Shown here piece by piece: positions 59,169 through 64,000 of a stretch of DNA of 64,000 nucleotides. Position numbers and translations under genes: made by a program. The number at the start of each line of letters is the position of its first letter. Within the stretch, counting starts at the first letter, position 1. The notes under the pieces were generated by a model. The model did no database searches and had not been told where the DNA came from. It saw only the letters and a program-made list of their open reading frames with translations. The DNA is from Oscillospiraceae bacterium (GTDB lineage Bacteria; Bacillota; Clostridia; Oscillospirales; Oscillospiraceae), in assembly GCA_017430455.1 (NCBI GenBank), contig JAFRMX010000012.1, positions 62,001 to 126,000 on the forward strand, in the 5' to 3' direction.

Positions 59169-61889
59169 ATGCCGACTGATTACAATGCCACTTTGAATCT
59201 GCCAAAGACCGACTTTCCGATGAGAGCAGGCCTTCCGAAGCGCGAGCCTGAGATGCTCAAGTCCTGGGAGGAGCTCGACATCTACAATGAGATGCTCAAG
59301 AAGAACGAGGGCAAGCCCTTGTTCAACCTCCACGACGGCCCTCCGTTCTCCAACGGTGCGATCCACATGGGCCACGCTCTGAACAAATGCCTCAAGGACT
59401 TCATCACCCGCTCCTACGCGATGCGCGGCTACTACACCCCATACATCCCCGGCTGGGACAACCACGGCATGCCTATCGAGAGCGCGATCATAAAGCAGAA
59501 TAAACTCAACCACAAAGCTATGAGCACGGCGGACTTCCGTTCCGCCTGCCAGGAATTTGCAGACCACTACATAGACGTCCAGCGCGAGGGCTTCAAGCGC
59601 CTCGGCGTCGTCGGAGACTGGGACCACCCCTACAAGACCATGAACAAGGGCTTTGAGGCCGACGAGGTCAGAGTCTTCGGAAAGATGTACAAAAACGGGC
59701 ACATCTACAAGGGCTTCAAGCCCGTCTACTGGTGCGCGAAGGACGAGACTGCTCTCGCCGAGGCTGAGATCGAATACCACGACGACCCGGTCACGACCGT
59801 ATACGTCAAGTTCCCGGTAAACGACGACCTCGGAAAGCTCCCCGGCGTAGACAAGTCAAAGCTCTCCTTCCTCATCTGGACCACGACGACTTGGACTCTT
59901 CCGGGCAACCTCGCCATAGCCCTTCACCCGGATCTGGCCTATGCGCTCGTCAAGGCTCCGAACGGAGAGATCTATATAATGGCCGAAGCCCTCGCCGACA
60001 AGGTCATGCACATAGGCGGCTTCGACGAATACGAGATCCTCGAGACCCATCCGGGCTCCTTCTTCGAGTTCATGGTGGCGGACCACCCCTTCCTGCCCAA
60101 GACCTCGAAGCTCGTTCTGGCCGACTATGTCACCACCGACTCCGGCACAGGCTGTGTCCATACGGCTCCCGGCTTCGGCTATGACGACTATGTCACCTGC
60201 CTCAAATACAACATCGAGATGGTAGTACCTGTCGACGATCAGGGCCGCCACACCGAATACGCCGGCAAATACGCCGGCCTCACGACTGACGAATCCAACC
60301 CGGTCATCTTAAACGACATGAAAGAGTCCGGCGCTCTGTTCGCGAGCGAGGACATCATCCACAGCTACCCGCACTGCTGGCGCTGCAAGAGCCCGATCAT
60401 CTTCCGCGCCACCCCGCAGTGGTTCTGCTCCGTCGACTCCTTCAAGGATGAGGCCATCAAGGCCTGCGAGGACGTAAAATGGTTCCCCGCCTGGGGCAAG
60501 GAGAGAATGGGCGCCATGATCCGCGAGAGAGCCGACTGGTGCATCTCCCGCCAGAGAAGATGGGGCCTGCCGATCCCGGTATTCTACTGCGACGACTGCG
60601 GCAAGCCGGTCTGCACCGACGAGACTATTGAGAACGTCGCTCAGATATTCGAGGCGGAAGGCAGCAACTCCTGGTTCGACAGGGAAGCCGACGCGCTTCT
60701 GCCCGAAGGCTTTGTCTGCCCGCACTGCGGAGGAAAGCACTTCACGAAAGAGACCAACACTCTCGACGGCTGGTTCGACTCCGGCTCCACCCACTACGCC
60801 GCGATGAAGCGCGACCAGGGCTTCTGGCCATCCACAGTCTACATTGAGGGCGGAGACCAGTACAGAGGCTGGTTCCAGTCCTCGCTGCTGGTAGCGGTCG
60901 GCGCGCTCGGCCAGGGAGCTCCTTACAAGGAGTGCATAACCCACGGCTGGACAGTCGACGGCGAGGGCAAGGCCATGCACAAGAGCCTCGGCAACGGCGT
61001 CGATCCCGAGGAGCTCGTCCAGGAGTTCGGCGCGGATATAGTAAGGCTCTGGGCCGGCAGCACTGACTACCACATGGACGTCAGGTGCTCCAGGGAGATC
61101 TTCAAGCAGCTGAGCCAGACCTACCTCAAGTTCCGCAACACCGCGAGATTCTGCCTCGGCAACCTCGACGGCTTCGACGCGGATGATCTTGTCGCCCCCG
61201 AGGACATGCTCGAGCTCGACAGATGGATCCTGACCCGCCTCAATTCCCTGATAGCCCTGGCGGACGAGGCCTACGCGAACTACGAGTTCCATACGATCTC
61301 CCACGCCATCAACGATTTCTGCGTTGTGGATCTCTCAGGCTTCTATCTCGACATCATAAAGGACCGTCTCTACTGCGAGGAGAAAAACGGCCTTAAGCGC
61401 AGAAGCGCCCAGACCGCCCTCTTCCTTGTTCTCGACACCCTGACGAAGCTTTTCGCCCCGATCCTCGCCTTCACCTGCGATGAGATCTGGCTCAAGATGC
61501 CTCACCGCTCCGGGGACGATGCCAGGAATGTCCTTTTCAACTGCATGAACGCTCCCTTTGACGCCTACTCCCTGAGCGCGGACGATATGGCAAAATGGGA
61601 TACCCTGATCGATACCAGAGACAAGGTCAACGGAGCTCTCGAGCTTGCCCGCGCGGAGAAGAAGATAGGCAAGCCTCTGGACGCCTGCGTCACCCTGAAG
61701 GCTCCGAAGGAGATCGAGACTATGAACCTCTCCGAACTCTTCATCGTCTCCAAGGTCATCCTTGGCGATGAGGATGAGATAAAAGTGGACAACGCTCCCG
61801 GAACCAAGTGCCCGAGGTGCTGGATTTATACCGAAGCTGCCGACGAAAACGGACTCTGTCCGAGATGCTCGTCCATAATAAACAAGTAA
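59169..61889 (+). CDS. ileS: Isoleucyl-tRNA synthetase
   Basis: 906-aa class-I synthetase that charges tRNA-Ile and edits valine. The HIGH motif reads HMGH at residues 66-69. The editing domain holds SFLIWTTTTWTLPGN and the SGTGCVHTAPGFG segment. The KMSKS loop is KAMHKSLGNG at residues 601-610, a variant of the loop. The anticodon-binding domain follows, and the C-terminal zinc ribbon is CPRCWIY then CPRCSSI. Length and order are normal for the bacterial type. Confidence 0.97.
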   Translation: MPTDYNATLNLPKTDFPMRAGLPKREPEMLKSWEELDIYNEMLKKNEGKPLFNLHDGPPFSNGAIHMGHALNKCLKDFITRSYAMRGYYTPYIPGWDNHGMPIESAIIKQNKLNHKAMSTADFRSACQEFADHYIDVQREGFKRLGVVGDWDHPYKTMNKGFEADEVRVFGKMYKNGHIYKGFKPVYWCAKDETALAEAEIEYHDDPVTTVYVKFPVNDDLGKLPGVDKSKLSFLIWTTTTWTLPGNLAIALHPDLAYALVKAPNGEIYIMAEALADKVMHIGGFDEYEILETHPGSFFEFMVADHPFLPKTSKLVLADYVTTDSGTGCVHTAPGFGYDDYVTCLKYNIEMVVPVDDQGRHTEYAGKYAGLTTDESNPVILNDMKESGALFASEDIIHSYPHCWRCKSPIIFRATPQWFCSVDSFKDEAIKACEDVKWFPAWGKERMGAMIRERADWCISRQRRWGLPIPVFYCDDCGKPVCTDETIENVAQIFEAEGSNSWFDREADALLPEGFVCPHCGGKHFTKETNTLDGWFDSGSTHYAAMKRDQGFWPSTVYIEGGDQYRGWFQSSLLVAVGALGQGAPYKECITHGWTVDGEGKAMHKSLGNGVDPEELVQEFGADIVRLWAGSTDYHMDVRCSREIFKQLSQTYLKFRNTARFCLGNLDGFDADDLVAPEDMLELDRWILTRLNSLIALADEAYANYEFHTISHAINDFCVVDLSGFYLDIIKDRLYCEEKNGLKRRSAQTALFLVLDTLTKLFAPILAFTCDEIWLKMPHRSGDDARNVLFNCMNAPFDAYSLSADDMAKWDTLIDTRDKVNGALELARAEKKIGKPLDACVTLKAPKEIETMNLSELFIVSKVILGDEDEIKVDNAPGTKCPRCWIYTEAADENGLCPRCSSIINK

Positions 61890-61916
61890 AGCTGTCCGTA
61901 AGGAGGACTTAACAGT

Positions 61917-63179
61917 ATGCTGTATGCAAGCGTTGCCGCGCTTATAGTCGTCATCGACCAGTATGTGAAATACTGGGTGTCGAACAATATAGGCCTCGGC
62001 GGTGAAGATGTAAGGACCATCATCCCCGGAATACTGGGGCTCGTGAATATCCGCAACGACGGAGCCGCCTTCGGATTCCTGTCCGGGGGCAGGATCTGGT
62101 TCATCCTGATAGCCGGAGTTCTGTTGGTCGCCGCGATAATCCTTCTGGCCACCAAGGCCATAAAAAACCCTGCCGCCAGATGGGCTCTGGTCATGATCAC
62201 GGCCGGCGGAGTCGGAAACGCGATAGACCGCGTTATAAACGGCTATGTGCAGGACATGTTCAAAACCCTCTTCACCGATTTTGCCATTTTCAATGTCGCC
62301 GATATCTTCATTACCGTCGGCGGAATACTCTTTATCATCTGCATCATCTTCGGCAGGGATCCGAACAAAGAGGAACGCTCCGTCCGCAGGTCAAGGCGCC
62401 TCAGAGATGAAGAAGAAGAAGAGGACGAGGAGGACGAAGACGAAGAGGAAGAAGAGCCCAGACGTCCCTCCAGATCCGAGAGAAGAGCCGCGCGCAAAGC
62501 TGCCCGCGAAGCTGAGGAAGAAGACGATGATGAAGATGAGGACGAAGACGAAGAGGAAGAGGAAAAGCCCAGAAAGCGCTCCATCCTGAAGAAGTCCCGC
62601 CGCAACGACGAGGAAGAAGAGGACGACGAGGACGAAGACGAAGAGGAAGAAGAGGAGCTTCTGCGCAAGAAGAGAAGAGCCGAGCGTGACGCGAAGATAG
62701 AAAAGCTCAAGGCCGAGCGCCTGAGAAGGCAGAGAGAAGCCGAGGAAGAGGACGACGAGGAGGAGCTCGAGCTCCCGAGAAGAAGAAAAGTGTCCTCCGC
62801 TGAGGCTGCCCCCGCGAAGAAAGCGCCCCGCAAGGACGCCTTTACGGAGTATGAAGAACGCTCCAAAGCCGCAGGCAGCTATACCCGCTACGGCAAGGGC
62901 GTCGAGGTAAGATCCTCCGGCATCAAAGACGTCGATGTCTCCGACAAGTTCAGGAACCTCCGCGAGCCCTCCCCCGAGAAGGCAGCTCCCGCCAAGACGG
63001 CGCCTGCTGCCGAGAGGAAACCGGCTCCCGCGAGCGATAAAGCGGCCGTCCAGGCTGCAGCCGCGGCTGCTCTGGCTGCAAACGCCAAAAAGAGCGCCCC
63101 GAAAGCCGCCGAGAAGCCTCCGGTCAAGTCTTCCGACGACGAATTCGATCTCGATTCCATCCTGGCCGAATTTAAATGA
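61917..63179 (+). CDS. lspA: Signal peptidase II (LspA) with a 270-residue charged C-terminal tail
   Basis: The first 145 residues are a complete lipoprotein signal peptidase. It has four helices, catalytic Asp104 in GGVGNAIDRVINGYVQDM and Asp129 in FNVADIFITVGG. LspA usually ends near residue 150-170. Here the frame continues to residue 420 with a tail of three or four alternating acidic and basic blocks (EEEEEDEEDEDEEEEE, then RRPSRSERRAARKAARE), an Ala/Pro/Lys-rich stretch, and a final DEFDLDSILAEFK. The tail should be cytoplasmic. AAGGAGG precedes the ATG. The frame is not interrupted, codon use matches the neighbours, and rluD starts on the stop codon (ATGA), so the long form is the real gene. 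Confidence 0.92.
   Translation: MLYASVAALIVVIDQYVKYWVSNNIGLGGEDVRTIIPGILGLVNIRNDGAAFGFLSGGRIWFILIAGVLLVAAIILLATKAIKNPAARWALVMITAGGVGNAIDRVINGYVQDMFKTLFTDFAIFNVADIFITVGGILFIICIIFGRDPNKEERSVRRSRRLRDEEEEEDEEDEDEEEEEPRRPSRSERRAARKAAREAEEEDDDEDEDEDEEEEEKPRKRSILKKSRRNDEEEEDDEDEDEEEEEELLRKKRRAERDAKIEKLKAERLRRQREAEEEDDEEELELPRRRKVSSAEAAPAKKAPRKDAFTEYEERSKAAGSYTRYGKGVEVRSSGIKDVDVSDKFRNLREPSPEKAAPAKTAPAAERKPAPASDKAAVQAAAAAALAANAKKSAPKAAEKPPVKSSDDEFDLDSILAEFK
62409..62765 (+). repeat. Degenerate GA-rich coding repeat in the lspA tail
   Basis: Three copies of a GAAGAAGAGGACGAG-like stretch (about 62409-62456, 62515-62562, 62608-62658), each followed by an Arg/Lys-rich segment, plus a shorter fourth near 62740. 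They encode the acidic blocks. Such repeats can expand or contract by slippage. Confidence 0.75.
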
Positions 63180-64000
63180 TAATCAATCTTATTTGCGAGA
63201 AGAGCGGCGAGAGGATCGACGCTCTTCTCGCGCAATCGGAGCTTGGACTGTCCAGAAGCGCCGCCTCCCGCCTCCTTGAGGAGGGCAGGGTCACCTTAAA
63301 CGGAAAGGTCCTCAAAAAGAGCTATATCTGCAGCGATGGGGAAATCTTTTCCGCGGACATACCTGAGAGCTCGGACTGCGCTCTGGTCCCCCAGGACATC
63401 CCCCTGGATATCGTCTATGAGGACGGGGACCTGATCGTTGTCAACAAGCCGAGAGGCCTTGTGGTGCACCCCGCTCCCGGGCACCCGGACGGAACTTTAG
63501 TGAACGCGCTTTTGCATCACTGCGGGGACTCGCTCTCCGGCGTCGGAGGCGAGAAGCGCCCCGGAATAGTGCACCGCATAGACAAGGACACCTCCGGCCT
63601 TCTGATAGTCGCCAAAAACGACGCCTCCCACCGCGCGCTCTCGGCCCAGCTCTCGGACCACTCCCTCTCCAGAGTCTACTTTGCCGTCCTGAACGGACGT
63701 ATGAAGGAGCCCTCAGGCACTGTCGACGCGCCGATAGGCAGGGACCCGAAAAACCGCAAGCGCATGGCCGTTACGCCTTCAAATTCGAAAAACGCCGTAA
63801 CGCACTGGGAGCGCCTGGCCAATTTCCAAAGCTATTCCTTTGTAAAGTGCCGCCTCGAGACAGGCCGCACCCATCAGATCAGAGTCCACATGGCGCATAT
63901 AGGGCACCCCCTTCTCGGGGACTCGCTCTACGGCGCCGCCTCACCGGACAAGGGCCTTGAGGGCCAGTGCCTGCACGCGGGCGGGATAAGCTTCATACAT
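63176..64000 (+). CDS. RluD-family 23S rRNA pseudouridine synthase, 5' part
   Basis: 275 codons, running off the right edge without a stop. The N-terminal S4 domain (RIDALLAQSELGLSRSAAS then RLLEEGRVTLNGKVLKKS) is followed by the synthase domain. HRIDKDTSGLLIVAK carries the catalytic Asp136, and GRTHQIRVHMAHIGHPLLGD is the RluD/RluA hallmark. The ATG overlaps the lspA stop as ATGA, the standard lspA-rluD coupling. About 25-30 residues are probably missing. RluD type is favoured over RluA/RluC by the S4 domain and context. Confidence 0.92.
   Translation, partial: MIINLICEKSGERIDALLAQSELGLSRSAASRLLEEGRVTLNGKVLKKSYICSDGEIFSADIPESSDCALVPQDIPLDIVYEDGDLIVVNKPRGLVVHPAPGHPDGTLVNALLHHCGDSLSGVGGEKRPGIVHRIDKDTSGLLIVAKNDASHRALSAQLSDHSLSRVYFAVLNGRMKEPSGTVDAPIGRDPKNRKRMAVTPSNSKNAVTHWERLANFQSYSFVKCRLETGRTHQIRVHMAHIGHPLLGDSLYGAASPDKGLEGQCLHAGGISFIH

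Noticed and set aside
58560..59780. 406-codon minus-strand frame across divIVA and ileS
   Set aside because: It is antisense to two well-supported genes and has no recognisable family; a shadow frame.

Overview
The window reads as one chromosome segment of a Gram-positive, endospore-lineage anaerobe of the Clostridia (Bacillota), most likely an Oscillospiraceae/Ruminococcaceae-type gut or rumen bacterium. The evidence is murB-rapZ-whiA, a perfect CIRCE element in front of hrcA-grpE-dnaK-dnaJ, the yggS-sepF-divIVA-ileS-lspA-rluD cluster, lipoprotein-type solute-binding proteins, frequent TTG starts with strong AGGAGG sites, and no outer-membrane genes. The family assignment is inference. No rRNA, tRNA, CRISPR array, transposase or integrase was seen.

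Layout. (1) 1-6469, plus strand: end of murB, then rapZ, whiA, dnaE and trmO, a housekeeping run. (2) 6630-23532: an AT-richer accessory block around a LacI-family gene. Leftward run lacI, three esterase-D-like hydrolases and a type-B carboxylesterase. Rightward run a complete Dpp/Opp-type ABC importer (two permeases, two ATPases, lipoprotein), an MFS transporter, another esterase-D-like protein whose nucleophile Ser is Ala, a large alpha/beta-hydrolase-like protein, and a second type-B carboxylesterase. That makes seven hydrolase-fold proteins, of which at least one and probably two look catalytically dead, and one carries half of a second domain. (3) 23533-24264: noncoding, with 18 copies of a TGACAG/CTGTCA hexamer in about 420 bp. 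(4) 24265-29096, minus strand: hrcA-grpE-dnaK-dnaJ under CIRCE. (5) 29185-30996, minus: Na/Pi cotransporter with PhoU domain. (6) 31461-48941, plus: a peptide-acquisition region with two further Opp importers, an M3 oligoendopeptidase, a PepD dipeptidase and two small membrane proteins. The lipoprotein of the first of these importers appears circularly permuted. (7) 49003-54231, minus: miaB, mutS, CPBP protease, queT; divergent from (8) 54338-57102, plus: mutL, miaA. (9) 57124-64000, plus: yggS, sepF, divIVA, ileS, lspA with a very long acidic/basic tail, and the start of rluD.

How the parts work together. The accessory block looks like a LacI-controlled system that imports an ester-bearing or peptide-like substrate through the ABC and MFS transporters and de-esterifies it in the cytoplasm; none of the hydrolases shows an obvious signal peptide. 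The substrate is unknown, and no glycosidase or peptidase is linked. The second and third Opp operons, with their two cytoplasmic peptidases, look like ordinary oligopeptide feeding with unusual subunit architectures. The most notable items are the permuted solute-binding protein, the esterase/pseudo-esterase locus, the TGACAG array, the 250-residue insertion in an OppC permease and the LspA tail.
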